Assembly: GCA_003155465.1 (NCBI GenBank)
Contig: PMCR01000527.1
Location: 1 to 7,681 of the forward strand
DNA: 7,681 nucleotides
Reading direction: 5' to 3'
Source of the DNA: Myxococcales bacterium
Lineage (GTDB): Bacteria; Myxococcota; Polyangia; Fen-1088
Position 1 is the stretch's first letter, and each line of letters begins with the position of its first letter. A program made the translations under genes and the position numbers. The notes beneath the pieces were generated by a model that was not told the DNA's origin, searched no databases, and saw only the letters and a program-made list of their open reading frames with translations. Below are positions 1 through 6,131 of this stretch, piece after piece.

Positions 1-660
1 TCGCAAGAGGCAGGACGCCGGCACAAGGACGTCTGGGAACATACCAAGCAGGTGCTCATGCAGTCACCGGCGCAGCCCATCGTGCGCTGGGCCGCCCTGC
101 TGCACGACATCGGCAAGGTGGACACCCGGGTCATGCTGAGCGACGGCAAAGTCACCTTCCACCGCCACGCCGAGGTGGGCGCCCGCCTGTTCGATGCCTT
201 GGCCCGCCGACTGGGTTTTGCCCGTTCCGATCGCAAGCGCATCCGCTTTCTCATCGTCAACCATCTGCGGGCCAATGCCTACGAGTCGGAATGGACCGAC
301 GCGGCCGTGCGCCGTTTCGATCACGAGATGGGAGACGCGCTTCCTGATCTCGTCGAGCTGTCGCGGGCCGACGTCACCTCGGCACGGCCAGGCCGACGCC
401 AGGAGGCGGCACGCAACATCGAGGCGCTTCTGCAACGAATCGTGGTCGTGCGCGAACTCGATGCCCGCATGCCGCCCTTGCCGCCGGGGGTGGGCAACGC
501 CATCATGGACACCTTCGGTATTCCGCCTTCGCGCCGGGTGGGCGAGCTGCGCAAGCTGTGCGAGGACGCCATTGAACGCGGCGAGCTGCTCGAACGCCAA
601 CCGGTGGAGTACTACGTAGACTTCCTGAGACGCCAGGGGATCGAAGTGGACAAGCCGTAG
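1..660 (+). CDS. cca: CCA-adding tRNA nucleotidyltransferase, C-terminal part (HD domain), 5' truncated
   Basis: This is the 3' part of a gene that starts before the window; 219 residues are visible and the frame is open from base 1. The family adds or repairs the CCA end of tRNAs in the cytoplasm. The catalytic nucleotidyltransferase head lies outside the window. What is seen is the HD domain: the start RRHKDVWEHTKQVL (His14) is typical of HD-containing CCA enzymes, followed by LLHDIGK (His35-Asp36), FHRHAEVGA (about 53-61), WTDAAVRRF and SRADVTS, each in the order found in CCA enzymes of the actinobacterial type. A GTG at 52 lies inside the HD domain and is not the real start. A stand-alone HD phosphohydrolase or a poly(A) polymerase is possible, but the motif series fits CCA enzymes best. 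The next 423 bases have no protein gene. Confidence 0.82.
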   Translation, partial: SQEAGRRHKDVWEHTKQVLMQSPAQPIVRWAALLHDIGKVDTRVMLSDGKVTFHRHAEVGARLFDALARRLGFARSDRKRIRFLIVNHLRANAYESEWTDAAVRRFDHEMGDALPDLVELSRADVTSARPGRRQEAARNIEALLQRIVVVRELDARMPPLPPGVGNAIMDTFGIPPSRRVGELRKLCEDAIERGELLERQPVEYYVDFLRRQGIEVDKP

Positions 661-712
661 CGACAGAATTTGCTATCGGCAGCGAGGCGGAGTCGGTTGC
701 TTCCCGCTCTGT

Positions 713-745
713 TTCCGGCCTCCCTCTCCCTTCGGAAGGCCGGAA
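713..745. repeat. Perfect 9-bp inverted repeat (hairpin) downstream of cca
   Basis: TTCCGGCCT at 713-721 is exactly complementary to AGGCCGGAA at 737-745, with a 15-base loop. It lies 53 bases after the cca stop. As RNA it could stop transcription or protect the 3' end of the cca message, but no T run follows on the plus strand, so it is not a canonical intrinsic terminator. A dispersed palindromic repeat is another possibility. Confidence 0.5.
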
Positions 746-753
746 GGCGGTGC

Positions 754-782
754 CTGACACATATTCAGAAGTGCGACACAAT
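754..782 (+). promoter_or_regulatory. Possible sigma-70-type promoter upstream of the SRP RNA
   Basis: CTGACA (754-759, 5 of 6 to the -35 consensus) is separated by 17 bases from CACAAT (777-782, 4 of 6 to the -10). Transcription would start near 789, about 100 bases before the recognisable SRP RNA, so a 5' leader would have to be processed away. A weaker alternative is TTGCCG (798-803), then 16 bases, then TACACC (820-825). I see no good promoter closer to the RNA. Assignment is by match to consensus only. Confidence 0.33.
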
Positions 783-887
783 CTGACATCATCTTGGTTG
801 CCGTTCATGGGCACCCACCTACACCGCACTCCGCCCCTCAGAGCTCGTCAGATCCCCCTGGCGGACTGCCGTCGGCTATGCCAAAAA

Positions 888-981
<94 letters not shown>

Positions 982-1045
982 CGCAGACGGCGGGCTGTCA
1001 CGGCACGGGACGCGTGCAGGAGCCGGGCGCAGTGGCGGATCATGG

Positions 1046-1054
1046 TGCTACAAT
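1046..1054 (+). promoter_or_regulatory. Extended -10 promoter element upstream of yggX
   Basis: TGCTACAAT carries the TGn extension followed by TACAAT (5 of 6 to TATAAT). No good -35 is visible, as is usual for extended -10 promoters. Transcription would start near 1061, which leaves an ATG at 1042 outside the message and supports the yggX start at 1084. Confidence 0.4.
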
Positions 1055-1083
1055 CAGGATCCTCTGGAGACGAGCCGGATCCA

Positions 1084-1356
1084 ATGCCTCGCATGGTCAC
1101 TTGCGTAAAGCTCGGGCAGGAACTGCCTGGCGTCGCCTACAAGCCGTTCAACAACGAGCTCGGGCAAAGGATCTATGACCAGGTTTCGCAGCGGGCGTGG
1201 ATGGAGTGGATTGAATACTCCAAGCGGATCGTCAACGAATTCCGCCTCGACCTGACCTCGCCCATCGGGCAGCAGGTTCTCCTCGAACAGGCCGAGCAGT
1301 TCTTCTTCGGTGCGGGAGGCCGCAACCCGCCGGAGTTCGTGGCACCCAAGTCGTGA
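1084..1356 (+). CDS. yggX: Probable Fe(2+)-trafficking protein YggX
   Basis: This 90-residue cytoplasmic protein matches the YggX family in length (91 in E. coli) and along its whole course. It begins MPRMVTCVKLGQELPG with the conserved Cys7, then ELGQRIYDQVSQRAW, a Trp-rich helix, the motif IVNEFRLDL, and LLEQAEQFFFG. The family protects Fe-S clusters from oxidative damage and is thought to pass iron. The reading frame continues upstream to an ATG at 1042, but the start at 1084 matches the family N-terminus. A GGAG lies at 1066-1069, which is a rather long 14 bases away. The next gene starts 9 bases after the stop, so the two are probably co-transcribed from the extended -10 at 1046-1054. 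Confidence 0.9.
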   Translation: MPRMVTCVKLGQELPGVAYKPFNNELGQRIYDQVSQRAWMEWIEYSKRIVNEFRLDLTSPIGQQVLLEQAEQFFFGAGGRNPPEFVAPKS

Positions 1357-1365
1357 CAGCTCGCC

Positions 1366-2226
1366 ATGCCTGATGACAAGGGGCGCCGTACGACGGGGGC
1401 CATTCCCATAGCGAGCGAGCAGCCGGTGCGGCGGCCGACAGGCTCCTTCTTCTTTTCGGAAGGTGGCTCGCAGCGCAATGAGCCGCAGGCTCGTGATCCC
1501 CGTGTTGCCGTCAGCGCACCAGTGAGGATCCACTACGAAAGCATTCTCGATTTCCACGAGACCCAGTCGGTCAACATCAGCCGTTCCGGCATGTTCTTGT
1601 CGTGCGCCGTTCCGCAGCCAGTGGGCACCATCGTCGACTTCGAGCTGGCGCTGGCCGACGGCCTGAAGCTGCTTCGGGGCAAGGGTGAGGTTGTGCGCGT
1701 GACCAGCACGCCCATCGCGGGAATGGGCGTGCGTTTCCGTGAGCTCGACGAGGAAGCCCGCCGATTCCTCGATCGCATCGTTCAGGTGAACGAAGAGGAA
1801 GGACGCCTGCCGGCCATCTCGCTCGACTTTGCCAGTCCGCCCGCTGGCACCCCGTCCTCCGGCTCCATGGCGTCATCCCGCTATAGCCCTTTGCGCGGCG
1901 CCACCACGCTGCAACCGGGCCTGTCGGTCAGCGGGCGCGACTTGCACGTCAAACTTACGCCCGCGACCGTAGGCTACTTCACCAACAACCCCCTGCTCAA
2001 CATCCGTCTGGGCGGTTTCGTGGTTCCCTGCGACGAGAACGTGCCTCTGGGCGCGGTTTTCCAGGTGGTGATCGAAGGCTTCGAAGGTCATGCGCTGTTC
2101 ACCGGCAAAGGCAAGGTGGTGGCCAAACAAGAACACCGGCTCGGCGTTCGCCTGTCCGACGTGGACAAGGCCGTGCTTGCGCGCCTGCAGGCCGAAGTCA
2201 CCCGGATGAGCCCATTCGGGCGTTAG
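1366..2226 (+). CDS. Tandem PilZ-domain protein
   Basis: The 286-residue protein has a disordered N-terminus (about 1-43), a PilZ domain (about 44-142), a Pro/Ser-rich linker (about 145-180) and a second PilZ-like domain (about 182-281). PilZ domains bind cyclic di-GMP through an RxxxR motif and a following D/NxSxxG. Domain 1 has NISRSG at 70-75, which fits, but the N-terminal motif is imperfect: ARDPR at 42-46 lacks the first Arg. Domain 2 repeats the layout, with NIRLGG (212-217) where NxSxxG should be, so the Ser is replaced, and with no RxxxR. Both domains share the later pattern of a GKGEVV or GKGKVV strand and GMGVRF or RLGVRL. No signal peptide or membrane segment is seen. Such proteins are frequent in myxobacteria and may act in motility or gene control; the target here is unknown. 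It follows yggX by 9 bases and has no clear Shine-Dalgarno site, so translation may be coupled. Confidence 0.85.
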   Translation: MPDDKGRRTTGAIPIASEQPVRRPTGSFFFSEGGSQRNEPQARDPRVAVSAPVRIHYESILDFHETQSVNISRSGMFLSCAVPQPVGTIVDFELALADGLKLLRGKGEVVRVTSTPIAGMGVRFRELDEEARRFLDRIVQVNEEEGRLPAISLDFASPPAGTPSSGSMASSRYSPLRGATTLQPGLSVSGRDLHVKLTPATVGYFTNNPLLNIRLGGFVVPCDENVPLGAVFQVVIEGFEGHALFTGKGKVVAKQEHRLGVRLSDVDKAVLARLQAEVTRMSPFGR

Positions 2227-2273
2227 TCGACTTCTCGCTGTCGCAGAGCGGCCTTGATCGGTAGACTACGGCC

Positions 2274-3239
2274 GTGACTGCGAAGCCTACCAACCAAGAA
2301 ACTCAACCCGACGAAAAAGTCGAAGCCGCGCGCGCCCGTTTGGCGGGCACCGGACGAAATGATGCCTGCTTCTGCGGCTCCGGCAAGAAGTACAAGAAGT
2401 GCCACCTGGCCGACGATGAGACGGCCGCCTTGTCGCCACCCCGGGCGCCTGACCCGGACGAGCTGCTCGCCGCGGGCTGGCAGCTGTTTGAACAGCGCAG
2501 GCCGGCAGCCGCGGAGAAGGAGTTCCAGTCGGCCCTTGTTCTTCGGCCCGACTGGCCCGACGCCCTGGTCGCCATCGGCTTGGCGCGCTTGCGCGCGGGC
2601 GATCAAGATGCCGCGCGCAAGGAATTCAACGAGGTTTTGCGCGTCTGCGAGAAGCTGGCCACCGAGCTGCGCGAATCAGGCGCCAAGGACGCGTTCTCCC
2701 GCAAAGAGGCACAGGCCTACCTGCGCGCCAGCCACGCTCTCGGGTGCCTGGCCTTCGACCAGGAACGCTACCAGGATGCTCTGGTCGATCTCGAACGCGT
2801 GTACGCGGTGGACCAGGGCGCGGTCGGCACCGAAGCCCGTCTCATCGCTGGCGCCGCACTCCTGAAGCTCAAGCGGGCGGCGGACGCCGCGCAGGTTCTG
2901 GATGTGGCCAGCAAGTCGGAAGCCGGGGCCGGCCGCGCATGGCTGAGCCTGGGTCTGGCACAGTTCGCTGCGGGTGATCAGGCTGCCGCGCGGGCCGCGA
3001 TGCTGCACGCGCTCGACGCCAATTCCCACTTCGGCGTGGCGCTCCTCGGCCGGGTTCCCGCCCGCGCGGCCAACCTGGGTGCAGCCACGGCCGGTAGCCG
3101 CGAGGAAGCCGTGGGATATGCGCAGACTTTCGGTGATACCTGGGACAAGGAGGCAAAGAGCTTCCTCAAAGATGTCCTGGCTGGTCGCTCTGCGGGCGCC
3201 AGCAAGGCCAGTGGCGAAGGCGGCGCGCCGGTGGAGTAG
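2274..3239 (+). CDS. SEC-C zinc-motif protein with TPR repeats
   Basis: This is a 321-residue predicted cytoplasmic protein. Residues 28-44 (GRNDACFCGSGKKYKKCH region) form a SEC-C motif with Cys32, Cys34, Cys43 and His44 in the canonical CxCx8CH spacing for one zinc. In SecA this motif binds SecB, and in related stand-alone proteins it contacts ribosomes. The rest is Ala-rich helical pairs with TPR character at about 63-96, 97-130, 147-180, 187-215 and 221-252, each with the Gly/Ala and Ala-Leu positions expected, giving a protein-binding scaffold. The start is the GTG at 2274; the 47-base gap before it has no strong Shine-Dalgarno. A TAGACT at 2262-2267 would place a transcript start at or next to the GTG, so a leaderless message is conceivable. 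The stop overlaps the next start by one base (TAGTG). The function is not known; a role near the ribosome or in secretion is inference. Confidence 0.85.
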   Translation: MTAKPTNQETQPDEKVEAARARLAGTGRNDACFCGSGKKYKKCHLADDETAALSPPRAPDPDELLAAGWQLFEQRRPAAAEKEFQSALVLRPDWPDALVAIGLARLRAGDQDAARKEFNEVLRVCEKLATELRESGAKDAFSRKEAQAYLRASHALGCLAFDQERYQDALVDLERVYAVDQGAVGTEARLIAGAALLKLKRAADAAQVLDVASKSEAGAGRAWLSLGLAQFAAGDQAAARAAMLHALDANSHFGVALLGRVPARAANLGAATAGSREEAVGYAQTFGDTWDKEAKSFLKDVLAGRSAGASKASGEGGAPVE

Positions 3240-3646
3240 TGCAGGTGGCCCCCAAAGATCCCGCTTTGCCAGTCCCGCAAGAACGTCGCGCCTCGCGCCG
3301 GAATCCGATCCAGGTGCGGCTGCAACTTGCCGACATGGCCAGCAGTTTCTTGGGCCGCAGTGTAGACGTGAGCCGGGGCGGCCTTTTCGCGGCGTCCCCT
3401 GAGACGCGACGGGTGGGTACCTTGCTGCGCGTGCGCGTACTCGGCCCGCGCGGCGAGGCCGTGTTTGCCGTGGGCGTTGTCGTGCGCTGTTTCTCCGACC
3501 TGGAAGGCAGCCACGAGGGCACCTTGTCGCCGGGCATGGCCATCGCGCTGACCTCGACCAGCGAGGCGTGGGATCGTTTCTGGGAGGACATCCGGATGAC
3601 CGACGGCGAGGAAGACGAGGCCGAGGACGACGAGGATGAGGCGTGA
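3239..3646 (+). CDS. Single-domain PilZ protein, predicted cyclic di-GMP receptor
   Basis: This is a 135-residue protein with one PilZ domain (about residues 14-118). Both ligand motifs are intact: RRASRR at 16-21 supplies RxxxR, and DVSRGG at 43-48 matches D/NxSxxG. A variable C-terminal helix with Trp residues (AWDRFWEDI) follows, then a strongly acidic tail (DGEEDEAEDDEDEA, about 122-135). The start GTG at 3239 shares its G with the stop of the upstream gene, and an in-frame GTG at 3245 is an alternative. Its stop overlaps the next start by four bases (GTGA). Such overlaps imply coupled translation with the SEC-C/TPR protein and the GGQ protein. Because the binding motifs are complete, this is the most likely real c-di-GMP sensor in the window. 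The acidic tail might contact the basic tail of the next protein, but that is speculation. Confidence 0.88.
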   Translation: MQVAPKDPALPVPQERRASRRNPIQVRLQLADMASSFLGRSVDVSRGGLFAASPETRRVGTLLRVRVLGPRGEAVFAVGVVVRCFSDLEGSHEGTLSPGMAIALTSTSEAWDRFWEDIRMTDGEEDEAEDDEDEA

Positions 3647-4071
3647 GCAGCACCGGGGCCTTGTTTCCGGTTTCGTCTGACAAGGCGAATGCCTTGCGCC
3701 AGCGTCTGGCCGCGCTGCAAATCCAGGAAGAGGACTTGGACGAAAGCTTCGTCCGCTCCGGCGGCAAGGGCGGGCAGAACGTGAACAAGGTGGCGACCTG
3801 CGTGGTGCTGGTGCACCGGCCGACCGGCACTTCCATCAAGTGCCAGCAGGAACGCACCCAGGGACTCAACCGCTACCTCGCGCGCAAGCTGCTGGCTGAC
3901 CGGATCGAGGCGGAGCGGCTGGGCCGGCAGAGCCAGCAACAGCAGGAGCGCGAGCGAATCCGGCGGCAGAAGCGGCGTCGCTCGCGCCGGGCCAAGAACC
4001 GCATGCTGGCCGACAAGCACGCCCAGGGTGCCAAGAAAGCGCTGCGCGCCGGGGTCACGCGCGACGAGTAG
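3643..4071 (+). CDS. Release-factor-like GGQ protein, probable ribosome-rescue peptidyl-tRNA hydrolase
   Basis: This 142-residue protein contains only the catalytic domain of class I release factors. The signature SGGKGGQNVNKVATCVVL (39-56) carries the GGQ at 43-45, which enters the peptidyl transferase centre and hydrolyses peptidyl-tRNA. It is followed by HRPTGTSIKCQQERTQGLNR, as in RF2 and mitochondrial rescue factors. No codon-recognition domain is present, so it should act on stalled ribosomes without reading a stop codon. The tail (about 88-142) is very basic, with RRQKRRRSRR at 108-117; in ArfB/YaeJ a basic tail enters the empty mRNA channel. The spacing and the LARKLL helix look closer to the mitochondrial MTRFR (C12orf65) type than to ArfB. 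It begins with GTG overlapping the PilZ stop by four bases and is the last gene of the unit. Confidence 0.85.
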   Translation: MSSTGALFPVSSDKANALRQRLAALQIQEEDLDESFVRSGGKGGQNVNKVATCVVLVHRPTGTSIKCQQERTQGLNRYLARKLLADRIEAERLGRQSQQQQERERIRRQKRRRSRRAKNRMLADKHAQGAKKALRAGVTRDE

Positions 4072-4171
4072 CAACACTGCGTCAGCTTCTCGATTCACCG
4101 TGGCGTTGGCGGGCGCGGCTGCTGGCGCCGGGCCATAAAGGGACTGTGTTTGGTCCTTGCAGGTTTCGGTC

Positions 4172-4369
4172 ATGCGCTACTCGACCCAGGTCAGGCCCAT
4201 CAGCTTTTTCAGGGCCAACGCCGCCGAGGTCATGCTCCAGTTCGGCGAGCAGCGCGAGCCCATGGTCATCACCCAGAACGGGACGGTCAAGGCCGTGATT
4301 CAGGACGTGGCCTCCTACGAAGCCACCCAGGAGACCCTTGCCTTGCTCACAATGCTTCCCCGCTACTGA
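4172..4369 (+). CDS. Short Phd/YefM-type antitoxin, no partner toxin, C-terminus missing
   Basis: This is a 65-residue protein with the N-terminal DNA-binding/dimerisation fold of Phd/YefM antitoxins: RPISFFRANAAEV (8-20), REPMVITQNG (28-37), KAVIQDVASYE (40-50) and QETLALL (53-59). Family members usually continue for 20 or more residues that wrap and inhibit a RelE or ParE toxin; here the protein stops at LPRY. No toxin gene follows. The gene instead runs into folB on the opposite strand and overlaps it by 7 bases (4363-4369). The ATG at 4172 matches family N-termini, although the frame opens at a TTG at 4157. It may persist as a repressor, as an antidote to a toxin elsewhere, or as a decaying remnant. 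Confidence 0.75.
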   Translation: MRYSTQVRPISFFRANAAEVMLQFGEQREPMVITQNGTVKAVIQDVASYEATQETLALLTMLPRY

Positions 4370-4728
4370 CCGGGCGAATGCGCCATGCGAACCGCTGCGT
4401 AGGCGGGCTGACCTGGGCAGTCCGGTGGGGTGAGCTTGCGCAGCTCAATGCGCAGAGTGACCCCGGCAAAATGCGCCGCGATGGCGTCGAGCATGTGGCG
4501 AGCCAGGGCTTCCAGAAGATGGTGGGTCTTGCCGGTCCCGATCCCGACGATGATCTCGGCCACCTGCCGGTAGTCGATGGTGTCGGTCAAACGATCGGTG
4601 GACTGGGCTGTGTCTAATGGGGCGTCGATCTCGATGTCGGCTTCGAACCGGCGCAAAGATCGTCGCTCCGAAGGGGTTGCGCCGTGGCGCCCCTCGAAGC
4701 TGATCTTCGACAACACGAGAGTGGGCAT
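4363..4728 (-). CDS. folB: Dihydroneopterin aldolase
   Basis: This is a 121-residue cytoplasmic enzyme of the folate pathway that splits 7,8-dihydroneopterin to 6-hydroxymethyl-dihydropterin and glycolaldehyde. The length is normal for the family. Visible landmarks are the N-terminal strand LVLSKISFEGRHGATPSE (Glu21), FEADIEIDAPL, the TDTIDYRQVAEII segment (Tyr53), HHLLEALARHMLDAI with the pterin-binding Glu73, and IELRKLTPP with the catalytic-type Lys98. The start ATG (complement of 4726-4728) lies 38 bases after the def stop, so def and folB probably form a two-gene minus-strand operon. The 3' end overlaps the convergent antitoxin gene by 7 bases. An aldolase/epimerase of the same fold cannot be separated by eye. 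Confidence 0.85.
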   Translation of the reverse strand: MPTLVLSKISFEGRHGATPSERRSLRRFEADIEIDAPLDTAQSTDRLTDTIDYRQVAEIIVGIGTGKTHHLLEALARHMLDAIAAHFAGVTLRIELRKLTPPDCPGQPAYAAVRMAHSPGQ

Positions 4729-4766
4729 TCGCTAGGCCGCACTCTTGACCGCTGATGGTCTCGCAT

Positions 4767-5288
4767 TCAAGGCGCCTCGACCTCGGCTTCCTTGCGCATC
4801 TTGCGTTTGATGATCTGGCGCTTCACCGGCCCCACCATGTCAATCAACAAGCGGCCGGCCAGGTGGTCGTATTCGTGCTGCATGGCCCGCGCGAACAGGC
4901 CGCTGCCCGCGACCGTGAAGGGTTTGCCCTCGACGTCAAACGCCTTGAACTCGGCGGTCATGGCCCGTTTCACGGGCACGAATATCCCGGGAAACGAGAG
5001 ACACCCCTCGTCCCCGGTCTGCGCCTCGTCGGACAAGCTGACGATCTCGGGGTTGATGAAGGCCATGGGCGGATCGGTGGGCTGGCGGCCCGCCACTTCG
5101 GGGTCGACCAGGAAGATCCGCAGCGGAACCCCGACCTGGATGGCCGACAGTCCGGCGCCCTCGGCCAAGTACATTGTGTCCGTCATGTCCGCCACCAAAC
5201 GCTTCAGTTCGTCATCAAAACTGGTGACGTCACGCGACGTCTCACGCAGGTGTTGGTCGGGGAAACGCAGGATGGGAAGAATGGACAT
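4767..5288 (-). CDS. def: Peptide deformylase
   Basis: This is a 173-residue metallo-enzyme that removes the formyl group from the N-terminal Met of nascent proteins at the ribosome exit. All three family motifs are present: motif I GAGLSAIQ (44-51, with Ser48 where Ala is more usual), motif II EGCLS (94-98, metal ligand Cys96) and motif III HEYDH (138-142, metal ligands His138 and His142, catalytic Glu139). The N-terminus MSILPILRFPDQHLR is typical. The frame is open upstream to 5621, but the ATG at 5288 matches the family start, and the upstream extension overlaps divergent ribA. A Lys/Arg-rich tail (KRQIIKRKMRKEAE) ends the protein, as in longer bacterial deformylases. No strong Shine-Dalgarno is seen. 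It is followed by folB. Confidence 0.93.
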   Translation of the reverse strand: MSILPILRFPDQHLRETSRDVTSFDDELKRLVADMTDTMYLAEGAGLSAIQVGVPLRIFLVDPEVAGRQPTDPPMAFINPEIVSLSDEAQTGDEGCLSFPGIFVPVKRAMTAEFKAFDVEGKPFTVAGSGLFARAMQHEYDHLAGRLLIDMVGPVKRQIIKRKMRKEAEVEAP

Positions 5289-5298
5289 CTCACTAGAA

Positions 5299-5327
5299 AG
5301 AATGACATCCGCCGACGGAGCAAGCAA
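5299..5327 (-). promoter_or_regulatory. Possible promoter for def-folB
   Basis: On the minus strand TTGCTT (complement of 5322-5327) is followed after 17 bases by CATTCT (complement of 5299-5304). The predicted start of transcription, near 5292, would be only a few bases before the def ATG, giving a nearly leaderless message. This fits the absence of a Shine-Dalgarno site, but the -10 match is weak. Confidence 0.28.
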
Positions 5328-5388
5328 GACGCGGCGGCGCGGCACGGCTGTCCAACTGGCTGGCCTCCGTCGAAAGTGCGACCGCGCG

Positions 5389-5417
5389 TTGACAACCCCG
5401 GATGCCATTCGTAGCCT
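5389..5417 (+). promoter_or_regulatory. Probable promoter for ribA-mrp
   Basis: There is a perfect -35 TTGACA at 5389-5394, then 17 bases, then TAGCCT at 5412-5417, which keeps the three most conserved -10 positions. Transcription would start near 5424, leaving a leader of about 18 bases with no Shine-Dalgarno and no room for an FMN riboswitch. A small inverted repeat, GTCG (5369-5372) and CGAC (5379-5382), lies just upstream of the -35. Confidence 0.5.
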
Positions 5418-5441
5418 TGCCACCCTGCCCGCTTCACTTCC

Positions 5442-6122
5442 ATGAAGCTCGTCCGATATGCCGAAGCCGATTTGCCGACGGTCCACGGACCGTTTCGTGT
5501 TTTCGTCTACCATGAGTCGGGCGAGCCGAACGCAACCAGCCCGGCCAACCTCGCCCAGGAGCACGTGGCCATCGTGCGTGGACCGATAGAGGGCAAGGGC
5601 CACGTGCTGACCCGGGTGCATTCCGAGTGTTGGACCTCCGAGGTCCTGGGGTCGCTCAAGTGTGACTGCCGCGAGCAGCTACACGTGGCGCTGGAGAAGA
5701 TCGCGGCCGAGGGCGCCGGCGTGCTGGTCTATCTGCGGCAGGAGGGCCGCGGCATCGGGCTGGGCAACAAGATCCGCGCCTATGCCTTGCAGTCAAGTGG
5801 CGCCGACACGGTGGAAGCCAACCTGGCGCTGGGTTTCGAAGCCGACGAACGCTCCTACGACATCGCAGGTGCCATCCTGCGCGACTTGGGTGTGCTTTCG
5901 GTGCGGCTCATGACCAACAACCCGCTCAAGGTCAAGGGACTGCAGGACGCCGGCGTGACGGTGGTGGACCGCGTCTCACACTGGGTGGGTGAAAACCAGC
6001 ACAACGCCGGGTACCTGGCGGTCAAGCGCCACAAGATGGGGCACCATCCCGACGGGAACGAAACTGATGCCTCCAACCCCTTGCTCGTTCTTCACGCTGT
6101 CCCCAAGTCTGGCAAGCGCTAG
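5442..6122 (+). CDS. ribA: GTP cyclohydrolase II
   Basis: This is a 226-residue enzyme that opens GTP to the diaminopyrimidinone phosphate, the first step to riboflavin. The zinc site is intact: Cys63, Cys74 and Cys76 in VHSECWTSEVLGSLKCDC, with the same spacing as E. coli RibA. Next come the GTP-binding and catalytic segment RQEGRGIGLGNKIRAYALQ (99-117, Tyr114), MTNNPLKVKGL (157-167), and the C-terminal YLAVKRHKMGHH. It is a stand-alone RibA, not fused to the RibB domain, and about 25-30 residues longer than E. coli RibA at the two ends together. It diverges from def across 153 bases and is followed 20 bases later by mrp, so the two are likely co-transcribed. No Shine-Dalgarno is visible before the ATG. 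Confidence 0.92.
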   Translation: MKLVRYAEADLPTVHGPFRVFVYHESGEPNATSPANLAQEHVAIVRGPIEGKGHVLTRVHSECWTSEVLGSLKCDCREQLHVALEKIAAEGAGVLVYLRQEGRGIGLGNKIRAYALQSSGADTVEANLALGFEADERSYDIAGAILRDLGVLSVRLMTNNPLKVKGLQDAGVTVVDRVSHWVGENQHNAGYLAVKRHKMGHHPDGNETDASNPLLVLHAVPKSGKR

Positions 6123-6131
6123 CGCCAGAAC

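Noticed and set aside
64..600. Long minus-strand reading frame opposite cca
   Set aside because: It lies wholly inside the recognised CCA enzyme, shows no family motifs, and such antisense frames are common in GC-rich coding DNA.
2676..3869. 397-residue minus-strand reading frame across the SEC-C/TPR and PilZ genes
   Set aside because: Arg/Pro/Ser-rich shadow translation with no domain; the plus-strand genes have clear motifs.
4112..4129. GC-only 5-bp hairpin between the GGQ gene and the antitoxin gene, considered as a terminator
   Set aside because: The stem is short and has no T run after it; such pairings occur by chance at this GC content.
3166..4173. 335-residue minus-strand reading frame opposite the PilZ and GGQ genes
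   Set aside because: Low-complexity shadow of genes with convincing catalytic and binding motifs on the plus strand.
5289..5441. FMN riboswitch upstream of ribA
   Set aside because: None of the conserved RFN element blocks is visible, and the likely leader is only about 18 bases.
4755..5445. Two plus-strand frames of over 210 residues opposite def
   Set aside because: They are antisense to all three peptide deformylase motifs and have no recognisable features.
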